Positions 43,246 to 54,692 of a stretch of 64,000 nucleotides of DNA are shown here, one piece after another (the first letter of the stretch is position 1; each line of letters begins with the position of its first letter). The position numbers and the translations under genes were made by a program. The stretch is from Paramoeba atlantica (taxonomy: Eukaryota > Discosea): positions 310,001-374,000 of the forward strand of contig CDRNVI010000156.1 of NCBI GenBank assembly GCA_977017575.1, written 5' to 3'. Under the pieces are notes generated by a model. It saw only the letters and a program-made list of their open reading frames with translations, did no database searches and was not told the DNA's origin.

Positions 43246-44038
43246 TCAATATTGAGATTGATGTTGGGGTTGAAGACGAACACAACCTGCAGGTTTGATA
43301 TTCACACTTGGTTGATCAATCTCACTCAAACGAATCATTTCTCCAACCACAGTCTTAAACAAATCTCCAAGACCACTTGAATCTTTGGAACTTGTTTCAA
43401 AATACCAATGTTCGAATTGAGAAAGATGTTGTTCAGTCCATTTGACCCCTTCTTCTCTCGTTACTCTTCTTTCATGTTTCAAATCAGTTTTGTTTCCAAC
43501 AACAGCAAAGTGTTTACATTTACCAAGAAAGGGGGAGATAGATGTGTGCCATCGATCCAAATTGTTGAATGATTCACGTGAGGTGATATCAAAAAGATAG
43601 ATCATAAAATCTGTTCCTCTCACATACGTTCGTGTGATACTTTGGTACTTTTCTTCTCCTGCTGTGTCCCAAAGCTGTGAATGAAGTGTTCAGTTTTTTT
43701 TCTTTTTGTTGAATGAAACAACATAATTCAACCTGGAGTTTGATGGATTGATTTTCACTTAATTGAATTTCTTTTGAGTAAAATTCAAGACCAATTGTAG
43801 CTTTCTTTTCTTCATCAAACTCATGGTGAGGGATACTGTCGGAGTAAAGCTGTTTTTCCAACTCTTGAAGTTTTTTGATTTTTCTTTCAGAACCCAAACC
43901 AAAAAAACAAAAAAAAAGGAGAATGAACCCAGAATCACCAAGAAGACAAATTTTAAAACGAGTTCTTGGTCCTGGATCAAGGATTGGGAATGGATTTGGG
44001 TTTTCTCTCCTTAATCTTGCAGTTCCACCACAACACAT
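43246..44038 (-). pseudogene. Rab-like small GTPase, copy 1 (frameshifted)
   Basis: Same gene as the one at 47626-48434. Starts MCCGGTARLRREN, then FKICLLGDSG at the exon end; the intron interrupts the P-loop and the next exon resumes VGKTALLRQY. After Tyr this copy has one extra base (TATCCCTCACCATGAG against TATCTTCACCATGAG in copy 2), which shifts the frame in switch I. The switch II exon (LWDTAGEEKYQSITRTY) and the rest (GNKTDLKHERRVT, YFETSSKDSSG) remain open. It also has LEFYSKEIQ where copy 2 has GDFHLKEIQ. Either a recent pseudogene or a base-call error. Confidence 0.7.
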
Positions 44039-44520
44039 CCTCTCCCACAACCAAAAGGATTTTGAGAAAAAGAAAAACAAAATTTTTGCTCCTTTCAAAG
44101 AGATCTGTTTTTGTATTTTTTCTTTATTACTTTTTCTCTAAAGAAATTATTAAAAAGTCCCGGTCCCTTTATTTTTCTCTTTTTGAGTTTCGGCAAATTG
44201 TTTTCAGCTTTCTTTTTTTCTTTGGTTGTTCTCTCTTTCTTTCTCTCTCACCTTGTTCCTGTTAATTAGCCTAATCTGGCTTCCCAGATTGGCATTTGCC
44301 TTTTTGGCTCAGTTTATTATCTTCTTCACTCGATTCTTCCTTCTGTTTTTGGTTTTTATTGGGGAGCGTGAATAGCTGCTGAGATGAATGTGTGTTTCTT
44401 TTTTCCTCTCCTCTTTGAGTCCTCTTGAAAAATACTTTATTTATTACCCAAGAATAGCTCTCACCTGACAAGTGTGCAGTTCCTTTGTCACAAAAATCAC
44501 AACAAAATCAATTGGAGACA

Positions 44521-45667
44521 ATGCCACTTCCTAGAGCACAACCTCTCTCACTTGATCAACTTGTCAGCCCTGAAGACCCAACCCAACTTTATGACGACCT
44601 GAAGAAAATCGTTGAGTGCGCCGAATTTTTTCATGCAATTTCGACCAAAACTCAAAACAAAGTTACTCTCAAAAAAGTTGATTTAACCCAAAATAATTTG
44701 AAGCTTTTCATCTCTGAACTTAGCATTTTGAAAAGGAGTTCTCATCCCAATATTGTGGAATACATCGATTCATATCTCGTTAAAGATCAACTTTGGATTG
44801 TGCAAGAAATAAGAGAGTGTTGTTTAACTGATATTTTGGACCAATTTGAGAGCATTCAAATGACTGAAGACCAAATTGCTTATGTTTGTCGTGAGGTTCC
44901 CTTTTTCTTTTATTGTTTTAATTTCTTTTCTTTGATGTTTTTTGAATTGTAGACACTGAGAGCTCTCTGGTACCTCCACAATCAACACATAATCCATCGT
45001 GATATCAAGAGTGACACTATTTACCTGAATGGCAAAGGGGAAGTTAAAATTGCTGATTTTGGTTATTCTGTTCAATTAACACAAGAAGAAGTAAAGAGAA
45101 ATACAGTTGTTGGAACTCCTTATTGGATGGCTCCTGAAGTAATTCGTGGTCAGGACTATGGGGTAAAAGTTGATATTTGGAGTTTAGGGATTGTGGCGAT
45201 GGAGATGGCTGAAGGTGAACCTCCTTACATGGAACATCCACCTTTGAGAGTTTGTCCACCCTTTTTTGTTATTTTTAGTTTTTCTTCCTCTCTTCATTTT
45301 ACTCATTTTTCATTGAACAGGCTCTTTTTTTGATCGTAACGAAAGGTATTCCTGATTTGAAAGAGTCTCACAAATGGTCTTTTGAATTTCGAGATTTCAT
45401 TTCACAATGTTTGAGGATGGAAGTTGAAGATCGTCCAGATGCTCCTGCTTTATTGAAGGTTCTTTCTCCTTCTCTCTTTTTCTTTCCTTCTTTTTCTTCA
45501 ATGAAAGTAAAACAAAAAAATAGCACCCTTTCTTGCAGAAGGTGTGTGGGTGTGTTGATCTTATTTCACTGCAAGAATCTGTTAAAATGGTGAAAGAGGG
45601 GAATTGGGTTGATGGTTTGGAGCAAAAACAAGGAGTGAAGAAAGAAAAGGAAGAAGAACAATCTTGA
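44521..45667 (+). CDS. PAK/STE20-like protein kinase, copy 1, probably catalytically impaired
   Basis: Exons 44521-44895, 44953-45249, 45321-45458, 45539-45667; 312 residues, kinase domain only, no CRIB/PBD. PAK-type signatures: [109 protein letters not shown]. The Gly-rich loop (expected IGxGxxGxVY) is [11 protein letters not shown] without glycines, and the catalytic-loop Asn of HRDIKSDN is Thr ([11 protein letters not shown]). The HRD and DFG Asp are present. It may be a pseudokinase, or have lost its first exon. Divergent from the Rab-like copy 1. Confidence 0.82.
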
Positions 45668-45769
45668 GGATTTTACAACAACCATTTGAACACAAAAACC
45701 CAAAAAACCCATTCTTTTATTTTAACAATCATGAAAAGAAAAATGAGAAATACGTTCTTTGTGAATCAG

Positions 45770-45905
45770 TTCAGTTCAGGGGGATTGGGAATGTTTGTGG
45801 TGGCCATCCTTTTTTTTTCTTTCATCTTGCAGTTCCACCCCAACCATTCTCACAACCAAAACTTTTTTGAAAAAAAAAAAGAGATCTGTTTTTGTATTTT
45901 TTATT
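45770..45905 (-). pseudogene. Scar of a deleted Rab-like GTPase copy
   Basis: GAATCAGTTCAGTTCAGGGGGATTGG matches (in two pieces) the 3' flank of GTPase copy 2 near 47569-47596. It is followed within about 50 bases by CTTGCAGTTCCACC and AGAGATCTGTTTTTGTATTT, which match the 5' end and upstream flank of GTPase copy 1 near 44016-44120. The whole body of the gene between them is missing. This is the footprint of an internal deletion. Confidence 0.7.
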
Positions 45906-46242
45906 GACCACTTTTTTCTCTTTTTCTCTGAATAAAAATGATAAAAAATCCCAATCCTTTTGTTTTTTGTTTTTTGTTTTTGTTTTCGGCTTTCTGTCCC
46001 TCTCTCACCTTTTTCTTGTTAAGTATCCTTCTCTGACTTCCTCCTTTGCGCTTGATTCTTCCTTCTGTTTTTGGTTTTTTGTTGGGGAGTGTGAATGGCT
46101 GCTGAAATGAATGTGTGTTTCTTTTTTTCCTCTCCTCTTTGAGTCCTCTTGAAAAATACTTTTATTTATTACTCAAGAATAGCTCTCACCTGGCAAGTGC
46201 ACAATTCAGGCACGAAAATCACAACAAAATCAATTGGAGATA

Positions 46243-47411
46243 GTGTCACTTCCTCGAGCACAACCTTTCTCACTTGATCAACTTGTCAGTCTTGAGGACC
46301 CAACCCAACTTTATGGCGACATGGAGTCACTTGGTGAGTTTTGCGGCTTTGGGGCTGAATTTTTTCATGCAATTTCGACCAAAACTCAAAACAAAGTTAC
46401 TCTCAAAAAAGTTGATTTAACCCAAGATAATTTGAAGCTTTTCATCTCTGAACTTAGCATTTTGAAAAGGAGTTCTCATCCCAATATTGTGGAATACATC
46501 GATTCATATCTCGTTAAAGATCAACTTTGGATTGTGTTGGAGTCCATGAGAGGATGTTTAACTGATATTTTGGACCAATTTGAGAGCATTCAAATGACTG
46601 AAGACCAAATTGCTCATGTTTGTCGTGAGGTTCCCTTTTTCTTTTGATTTGAAATTGTTTTGATTTAAAATTATTTTGATATTTTTTGAATTGTAGACAC
46701 TGAGAGCTCTCTGGTACCTCCACAATCAACACATAATCCATCGTGATATCAAGAGTGACAATATTTTCCTGAATAACAAAGGGGAAGTTAAAATTGCTGA
46801 TTTTGGTTATTCTGTTCAATTAACACAAGAAGAAGCGAACGGAAATACAGTTGTTGGAACTTCTTATTGGATGGCTCCTGAAGTAATTCGTGGTCAGGCC
46901 TATGGGATAAAAGTTGATATTTGGGGTTTAGGGATTATGGCGATGGAGATGGCTGAAGGTGAACCTCCTTACATGGAACATCCACCTTTGAGAGTTTGTC
47001 CACCCTCTTTTGTTATTTTTAGTTTTTCTTCCTCTCTTCATTTTACTCATTTTTCATTGAACAGGCTCTTTTTTTGATCGTAACGAAAGGTATTCCTGAT
47101 TTGAAAGAGTCTCACAAATGGTCTTTTGAATTTCGAGATTTCATTTCACAATGTTTGAGGATGGAAGTTGAAGATCGTCCAGATGCTCCTGCTTTATTGA
47201 AGGTTCTTTCTCCTTCTCTCTTTTTCTTTCCTTCTTTTTCTTCAATGAAAGTAAAACAAAAAAATAGCACCCTTTCTTGCAGAAGGTGTGTGGGTGTGTT
47301 GATCTTATTTCACTGCAAGAATCTGTTAAAATGGTGAAAGAGGGGAATTTTGGTGATGGTTTGGAACAAAAACAAGGAGTGAAGAAAGAAAAGGAAGAAG
47401 AACAATCTTGA
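46243..47411 (+). CDS. PAK/STE20-like protein kinase, copy 2
   Basis: Tandem duplicate of copy 1 with the same four exons. The position of the copy 1 ATG is GTG here (46243), so translation would need another start, for example the in-frame ATG at 46321. The Gly-loop region is [14 protein letters not shown], keeping two glycines, and the catalytic loop [17 protein letters not shown] is canonical. Other key sites drift: [12 protein letters not shown] (Pro to Ser) and [11 protein letters not shown] (Ser to Gly). Copies 1 and 2 have thus lost different features. The last 350 bases of the two genes are almost identical, suggesting recent duplication or conversion. Confidence 0.72.
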
Positions 47412-47625
47412 GGATTTTGAAGAGGCAACAACGCAAAAACTAAAAACCCATTCTTTTATTTTAACAATCATGATGAAAGGAAAAATGAGAAATATGAAAA
47501 ACGAACGTTCATAGGTAGTTCTCTCTTTATTTTAACAAACATGAAAGGAAAAATGAATCTATTCTTTGTGAATCAGTTCAGTTCAGGGGGATTGGGGGAA
47601 TGTTTGTGGTGAATCATCCTTTCTT

Positions 47626-48434
47626 TCAATATTGAGATTGATGTTGGGGTTGAAGACGAACACAACCTGCAGGTTTGATATTCACACTTGGTTGATCAAT
47701 CTCACTCAAACGAATCATTTCTCCAACCACAGTCTTAAACAAATCTCCAAGACCACTTGAATCTTTGGAACTTGTTTCAAAATACCAATGTTCGAATTGA
47801 GAAAGATGTTGTTCAGTCCATTTGACCCCTTCTTCTCTTGATACTTTTCTTTCATGTTTCAAATCAGTTTTGTTTCCAACAACAGCAAAGTGTTTACATT
47901 CACCAAGAGAGGGGGAGATAGATGTGTGCCATCGATCCAAATTATGGAATGATTCACGTGAGGTGATATCAAAAAGATAGATCATAAAATCTGTTCCTCT
48001 CACATACGTTCGTGTGAGACTTTGGTATTTTTCTTCTCCTGCTGTGTCCCAAAGCTGTGAATGAAGTGTTCAGTTTTTTTTCTTTTTTTCTTTCGATTCT
48101 GTTTTTTTCAAATGGGTTGAATGAAACAACATAATTCAACCTGGAGTTTTATGGATTGATTTTCACTTAATTGAATTTCTTTTAAATGAAAGTCTCCACC
48201 AATTGTAGCTTTGTTTTCTTCATCAAACTCATGGTGAAGATACTGTCGGAGTAAAGCTGTTTTTCCAACTCTTGAAGTTTTTTGATTTTTCTTTCAGAAC
48301 CCAAAAACAAAAAAACAAAAAAAAAGGAGAACGAACCCAGAATCACCAAGAAGACAAATTTTGAAGCTATTTTTTGGAACAATAAGAAGAGGTTCTTCTC
48401 TTCTACTCCGTCCACTCCCGCCACCACAACACAT
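47626..48434 (-). CDS. Rab-like small GTPase, copy 2 (intact)
   Basis: Starts MCCGGGSGRSRREEP, then FKICLLGDSG / VGKTALLRQYLHHEF (P-loop split by an intron), switch I KATIGGDFHLKEIQL, WDTAGEEKYQS, YVRGTDFMIYLFDIT, base motifs GNKTDL and ETSSKD. About 215 residues. Features are closest to the Rab group (GDFH in switch I, WDTAGEE). The C-terminus NIKPAGCVRLQPQHQSQY lacks a prenylatable Cys pair or CAAX box, so membrane attachment, if any, may use the Cys-Cys at positions 2-3. Copy 1 at 43.2 kb differs mainly by a frameshift. Divergent from the acid phosphatase. Confidence 0.82.
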
Positions 48435-48636
48435 TCTCACCCACAACCAAACGAAAGAGAGAACGAAAGCAAGTCTGCTCCTTTTCTCAATATCGCTTTT
48501 TTGTATTTTTTTCAGGCTTTATTTTTGTCTTTTCTAATAATCAAAAAAACTCCAATCCCTTTCTCTCTTTTTTTTTTCGTTTTTTTCGGTTCAGTCTTTC
48601 TTTCTTGGCGGTTCCAGTTTTCCCTTTTATTCGTTG

Positions 48637-50049
48637 ATGAGTTTCCTTCTCGTTCTCTTCATTGGGTTCTCTCTCCAGAATCCATATATCTCAGAACCAG
48701 ATGGTCTTGATTTGAATTTTTGTTGTGTCAAATGACAAACTCCTCTGATTATTTTGTCAGGGTATGATTACTGCCAGGCCTCTTTCGATACCCAAAAGGA
48801 AACGCAACGAATTCAAAATCGGCTCGATTCTGGGCTCTCTTTAGTTCAAGTTCAAATTCTGACTCGACATGGTGATCGTTCTCCCATTCATTGGTTTCGC
48901 TCTCCTGTTTACAACGACACAGCCATTTGGAACTGCAAAATCGATCGGCTGAGTTACGAGAATTATGAAAATAGATACACCACACAAAATCGTCTTACTT
49001 CAGAACGGTTTATGCCAGGACGCCAAGCCAATCTTGGGAACTGTGGCCTTGGGTCCTTGACTCAGAAAGGAGCAAACCAACATATTCAAAATGGGGAACT
49101 GTTCCGAACGATGTATGTCGATACCGCGAAGTTTCTCTCTGAGAAATGGGATGACAAATCGGTGTATGTCCGAAGCGGTGATGAGATTCGGCTGGTGGAA
49201 TCAGCTCAATCCATTCTTGTTGGTCTCTATCCTCCTCAAAAAGACAATCCAATCGAACAGCGCCAAAATATTGATCTCATTGATTCGAGTTTTGATAATA
49301 TGAAGCCATCAATCATCGATGTTTGTCCTTTGGGTTCCGATATTAAAAAAGGATCGTATGAGACTCCTGCATGGAAAAACTTTTCTGTGTATGATGATAA
49401 TGTCACTGAACAACTGTGTGATATTTTCGAAACGAGTGTGACCATTAACATGATTAATGACCAAATTAAAGCGCGGAGCTGTCATGACTTCGACGTCACC
49501 TTTGGGGGTCTCTTATCTCAAGATATGATTGATGAAGTTCAACAGCTTTCTCTCTATGATTTTATTTTCTTTCCAAATCGAACTTGGGCGAATCGTTATG
49601 GGATTGGTTCCTTTCTTGGAGAAATGTTGGGTTATTTCGATCAAAAGGTGGCAAACAGGAATGACTTTAAGTTTATTCTTTTTTCTGGTCACGATAACTC
49701 TGTTTGGCCTCTGTTAAATTCGTTAAATCTCTTTGATGGTCTCTGGCCCCCTTTGGCATCACATGTTGTTTTTGAATTTTGGACCAATGAACAGCATGAG
49801 TTTTTTGTGGAGATTATTTATAATGGGAGATCACTTACAAGTTATTTAGATGGATGTGGTGGTGTTGATTCTTGTCCCTATACCACTTTTAAAAATATTA
49901 CCCGACCCGTGGCTCTGAATCTTGATGAATTTTGGAAAGAATGTTCTCTTCCCTCGAGAAGGAAAGGAAAAGTGTTCAACAACTACCAATTTCCCTTTTT
50001 TGTCTCTTCCCAAAAACCTAATCTTCGATCTTTATCTTTTCTCTGGTAA
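48637..50049 (+). CDS. Secreted histidine acid phosphatase
   Basis: Exons 48637-48703 and 48761-50049, 451 residues. Exon 1 is the signal peptide MSFLLVLFIGFSLQ; splicing gives SEPDGYDYCQASF. The catalytic motif VQILTRHGDRSPIHWF (RHGxRxP) and the C-terminal proton-donor motif FILFSGHDNSVWPLL (HD) define the histidine acid phosphatase branch 2; overall layout resembles ACP2 and 2-phosphoxylose phosphatase. Asn-glycosylation sites (NRTW, NITR, NFSV) and paired Cys (CGGVDSC) fit a lysosomal or secreted enzyme. No C-terminal membrane helix follows, unlike ACP2. A 57-base intron is the only one. Confidence 0.9.
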
Positions 50050-50508
50050 ACCAAACCAAACCAAATGTAAATAAGGAAATCCTTTACAGCTTCAAAAACA
50101 CCTCGCTCTCAATCTCTCTCAACCAAACTTGAAAAAAACTTGAAACCAAATGTAAACCAACAAGGAATTCCCCACCTTTCTCATTCTGATGCACTAGATT
50201 TAGCTCTCGAATCATTCTTCATTCAAAATCCGATGCTTCACGACTTGAGAACCTGCAGGTTCTTCACTCTCCATATTCTTTCGTTCTTGGAAGATCGTCA
50301 CACCCAATGCATCTTCACCCTTTTCACTTTTACCTTTTCTCGTTTTGCTTTTGGCTTTTGTGCTTTCTTTTCTCTTTCTCATTTTCGAAAAGGCGGGATC
50401 TGAGAATCTCAAAACAGATAATTCTAAAAAAGGGAAATTTATGTTTTGTTTCCGCGCAGGTTTTTTTTTCTGAGTTGGTCCAGTTTTTGGTTTTTTCCAA
50501 GACGCTGA
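50050..50508. other. Intergenic, no gene seen
   Basis: About 460 bases between the acid phosphatase and the C2-LRR gene. One open frame (50140-50403) lacks an ATG start and any known motif. ACCAAATGTAAA occurs twice (near 50061 and 50143). Probably 3' end, promoter and leader. Confidence 0.5.
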
Positions 50509-53500
50509 ATGGCTTCCTGGGTTCGCGCGGACTCAGCAGATTTACTATCAAAGGAGATGAAATCATCTGGAGAGAAAAACTCAAAAGACAGTTACAAAGT
50601 CTCACTCTGTCTTGTTGATGGGAGTACCGCTATTCAGACGATCACAAGAGCAAAGTCTTTGAAGGATCCGAATACCTTTGGGTTGGTCGAAGAAGGTGGT
50701 GCTGCTACTTCTGAGTTGGAATTACATTGGGATGTTCCTCGAAAGACTTATTTTAGAAAGGTTTCTCTTCTCTTCTCTCTTTTTTTTTGGTTTTTCAAAA
50801 TAAAAATTGGTACAAAAAAAATGCAAATAGGGATCTGATTCTCTTCGGATCTTCATCATTAAAAGGCATGATGGTCGAGATGCAATCTTTGGAGAGGTAA
50901 TACTCTTCTTCTTGTTTTCTTTTTCGCTCTCTCGCTTCTCTCTCTCTCTCTCTCTCTTTTTCTCTAAGAGTCGGGGTGATAGGTGAATATTAAGATGGCG
51001 AAAGTTCCTTTTGATCGAGAATTTTCTGTCGATATCAAGAGTGGTTCTGAGGTTCTTTTTCCTTCCTTCTCTTTTGTTCTCTGTTCTGGTAAATATTTTT
51101 TTTCCCCAAGCTTGTTGGATATGTAACTCTCTCATTTTCGAGTGGAGATATCAAACAAAAGAAGGCAAAACTGGAGAAACAAGAAAAGACCAAACCTGGT
51201 TTGATTCTTTTTGACAAGGAAAAAAACACTCTTCAAATCTTCTCATTTTTGAACTAACCTTTCTCGTTAGAGAGAAAAAGAGAGAAAGAAATACGAGGTG
51301 GGGGGAGCAATAGCAGTGGGAGTGGTGGTAGTTTTGGTGGTCCAAATAGGAGTGCTAGTTCTGGTCCAAGTGCTGCTGAAGAGGGAAAAGAGTTAGATGA
51401 AGATCTCAAGGAATTGAAGAAAGCTTTGAATTCAAAGAAGAAAAGTTTTTCGAAGAAAATGACTCAAAGAATTAAAGATGCTTCTTTATGTGGAGGGACA
51501 GAGCAGGTTTTTTTCTTTTTCTTTTTTATTCTTTTTTTTTGGGGGGGAAGAACAAAAGACAATTTCTTCTTTTCTATTTTTATCTTCTTTAAAAAATGTC
51601 TATTAAGTTGGATCTGAGTGAAATGAACTTGGAACTCTTTCCTGCTGCTTCTGCAATCATTGACCCTCTTCCAACATCTGTGAAGGAGCTTGATGCCTCG
51701 TTCGTTTTCTGATTTCTTTATTTTTATTTTTTACTTTTTCTTCTTTTCACTCTGCAAAGATGTCATCCATTAAACCAATTCTACTATGGCAGATTTAATC
51801 AGATTGTTTTGACACCAGACTTTTCCATTTTTTCGAATCTGACGACCTTGAACTTGAATGGAAACAAACTTACAAGAGTCTCTTTGTTATTTCGCTCTCT
51901 CGTTCTTTTCTTTTGACTAAATAGTTTATTTTAGCTTTCCTCTGTCATTGGTTTGGCGACAAGTTTGACTGAATTAAGTCTCATTGGGAATCAACTTGTG
52001 AGTGTCTCAAAGCAAATCAGGAAAATCAAAAATTTAGAAAAAGTTTTTTTTTCTTTTAATTTCTCTTTTTTTTTTCTTTCTTTATCTTGGTTTTTTTTTT
52101 GTTCTGACAAAAATGAGTAGTTAAACCTGTCAAACAATAATTTAGAAGAGTTGGATTTGATGGGTCTTCCTCGAATGGATGATTTAAATGTTTCTGGGAA
52201 TCGTTTGAAAGCTATTCCTTGGGGAATGCGCACGATGGAACTTCTCACAACTTTTGATATTTCTGGGTATGTTTGAGACGTTTTTTTGATCAAGATAGAG
52301 GATTAAAATTGGAAATTTGTTCCTCCTTTTTTAAATTTTCAATTAAAAAATAGGAATCAAGTCCCCCATTTATCGAGTGATATTTGTGGGTGTACTAGAT
52401 TAATTGAGCTCAATGTAGCATCAAACAAACTCGAAAAATTGCCGGATGGGATTGGCAATTTAACTCGAGTCTGCACATTAAATATTGCCGATAATAGGTT
52501 CAGATATATTTTGATTTCTGTGTCATCTTTTTTTATGCCCAATTTCGAATTCGATTTATTTTTTATTTCTTTTTTTTTTAATTCCCGTGAGAGTTGACTT
52601 TTTTTTTAGAGTTTCAGATTTGCCATATTCTATTGGTAAGCTCCCACTCTCATATTTTGATATTTCACGAAACCCCATTAAAGACCCAAAAATTATTGAA
52701 AAATTCAAAATTGGAACTGATCATCTCCAATCTTACTTGGAGTTGAGAGGGGATCTTGCGGCAAGTGATCAAAAGCGCCAAAGAAAAATTGAACAGCAGA
52801 CAGCAAAGAGGGAACCTTCACCCCCACGAAAGCGCCCTGAGAAATCAAAGAAAGATGGTTTAGCAAAAAGAAAAAACCCTGAAATTCGGTTGTCTCATGA
52901 AGGTTCGCTCTTTTTCTTCCTCTTTTTCTTCTTCGAAAAATCGAATCTCATATTTTGGGTTACAATCACTCCTCCCTCCTCTCCAAATTTCAGGAAGAAA
53001 CTCGCCAATGTCAAATAAGCCTCCTCCCCTACTCACAGTACCACAAAATACCAATTCTCCGACTCGTCGAACTTCTCCTTCACCTATTCGCCTCCCCCAG
53101 GGAAGTGGGAGCGCAGTTCCAGCTTCCCCAAGAAATCTTCCACCAAAGTCCCTTGCTGTGCCAGGTCCAAGAACCCCTCGAGCGAGGCCCTCATCATCCC
53201 ACTCAATTCCTGCATCTCCTCGTTCGCAAACTCCAGAACAACGGCTCCCTGTCCAGCAAATTTTGTCATCGTCTGCCGGCAATAAACCTCATTCAGCTCC
53301 TCATCTTCAAGTTGAATCACATGGACGTCCATCAAAGTTATCACAAGAGATTAACCCAAGGAATTTGAGTGGGGGTGGGAGTGTTGTCCCTCCTCCTTCT
53401 CCTCGAACCGTGAATGTTGATCAAGTTAAGCAAGTCATCGGGCTCTGTAAAGAGCATATGGGAACTGTTTTGCGAATTTCACGACATGTCAAGGTTGAAT

Positions 53501-54104
53501 TTTATTTACTTTCCCATAAAAATATTTCCCTTCTTTTGTTTGAAAGAAAAATGAAGAAAATTAAAAAATGGTCAATGACAGGCTGTTTTGGTGACATATT
53601 CATCGGTTCAACAACTTATGCAAATTGCTGGTCATCTCAAATTCAGCAAAGAGTCTTTTCGGGACTTGAAGCAATTGACACCTGTTCTTTACTCTTCTCA
53701 CTATTTTCCTTTCTTCATTCAATTTTCTGATGCTGTAAATTTAATGCAGGATCATTTAATTGTCTCTCCTCAAATTAACGCCCCAACGACAAGATTTGGG
53801 GAGCAATTTAACACTCTTCTTCGAACACTCTTGGTCTTATGCAATGAAATTGAGTCAGTAATAACTGCTCTTTCTCAGTATATCACTTCACTCACCAGGT
53901 TTTATTTTTGATCACATAAATCACATAAGGAGAGGGAGAAATCAACTTTTCTTCCTCTCTGACTCAACCCATTCTCACCAACTTCTTTTTAGAGAATATT
54001 TGACTGGAACAGGAGATCAGACCAAACTTCGTGTGGTTGTCCAAGCCGGGAAGCTCACTCGCACTCTTGCACAATCACTTCAACCACTTGACCAAATAAA
54101 TTAA
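50509..54104 (+). CDS. C2 domain - LRR - Ser/Pro-rich - helical C-terminal protein
   Basis: About fourteen exons. Starts MASWVRADSADLLSK. Residues 1-170 read as a C2-type domain over four exons (SYKVSLCLVDGSTAIQT, DSLRIFIIKRHDGRDAIFGE, VPFDREFSVDIKSG, LVGYVTLSFSSGDIKQKK). A Gly/Ser linker (51299-51370) and Lys-rich helix lead into leucine-rich repeats (TTLNLNGNKLTRV, TSLTELSLIGNQL, LIELNVASNKLEKLP, VCTLNIADNRVSDLP, LSYFDISRNPI). Then a Ser/Pro-rich region with many SP sites, and a C-terminal helical domain (VKQVIGLCKEHMGTVLRIS; FNTLLRTLLVLCNEIESV; LTRTLAQSLQPLDQIN). That last domain is unnamed here but resembles focal-adhesion-type four-helix bundles. A scaffold at membranes is the likely role. 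Confidence 0.7.
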
Positions 54105-54692
54105 TATTGTTTAGAATCAAACCAAACTTTGAAATTGAAAGAGAACAAAATCAAATCGAAGACCCAAAACGGAGTTTTTCTGAAGACAAAATTTTGGATC
54201 AAAAGTACACCTTTCTTTTTTGCGTTTTGGGAGTTGTGTTCGTTCTCTGTCTTTGGGCGTTTGGGAGACTTTCCTGAACTCTCAGCAGATTGAATGAATT
54301 TTAAGCTTGATGAAAACCAACCCCTGACTTTTTCTTCGAAGTTTTGTCACCAACCAAAACAGAAAAGAGACAACAAAACTAAAATTTAACAGCACAAAAA
54401 GAACAAAGTATCAAAAAAGAAGAAATTTTGAACAGACTGCTCGAAAGAGAAGATTCTCGAAAAAAGAATTGGCAAGCAAAAAAAAACGGGGTTCAGACGA
54501 AACTCATGCAAGTTTTATCCTTCCCCCAGAATTAAGAATGAGAGATAAACTAAACAGGAAATTGGGACCTGAAAAACCAAATTTTTTTTGTTCCCGAAAG
54601 TTAGATGTGGGATCAAAAAATCTTTTTGTTTTTTTTTCTGTTTTTTGTGGTTCAAGTTTGGTGTTGAAAGTTTGGGTTTTGAAGTTGCAACG
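54105..54692. other. Intergenic and leader of ZDHHC6-like gene
   Basis: About 590 bases. An open frame from 54469 runs into the ZDHHC6 exon in a different frame and has no ATG start; it is not supported as coding. Nothing else recognised. Confidence 0.45.
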
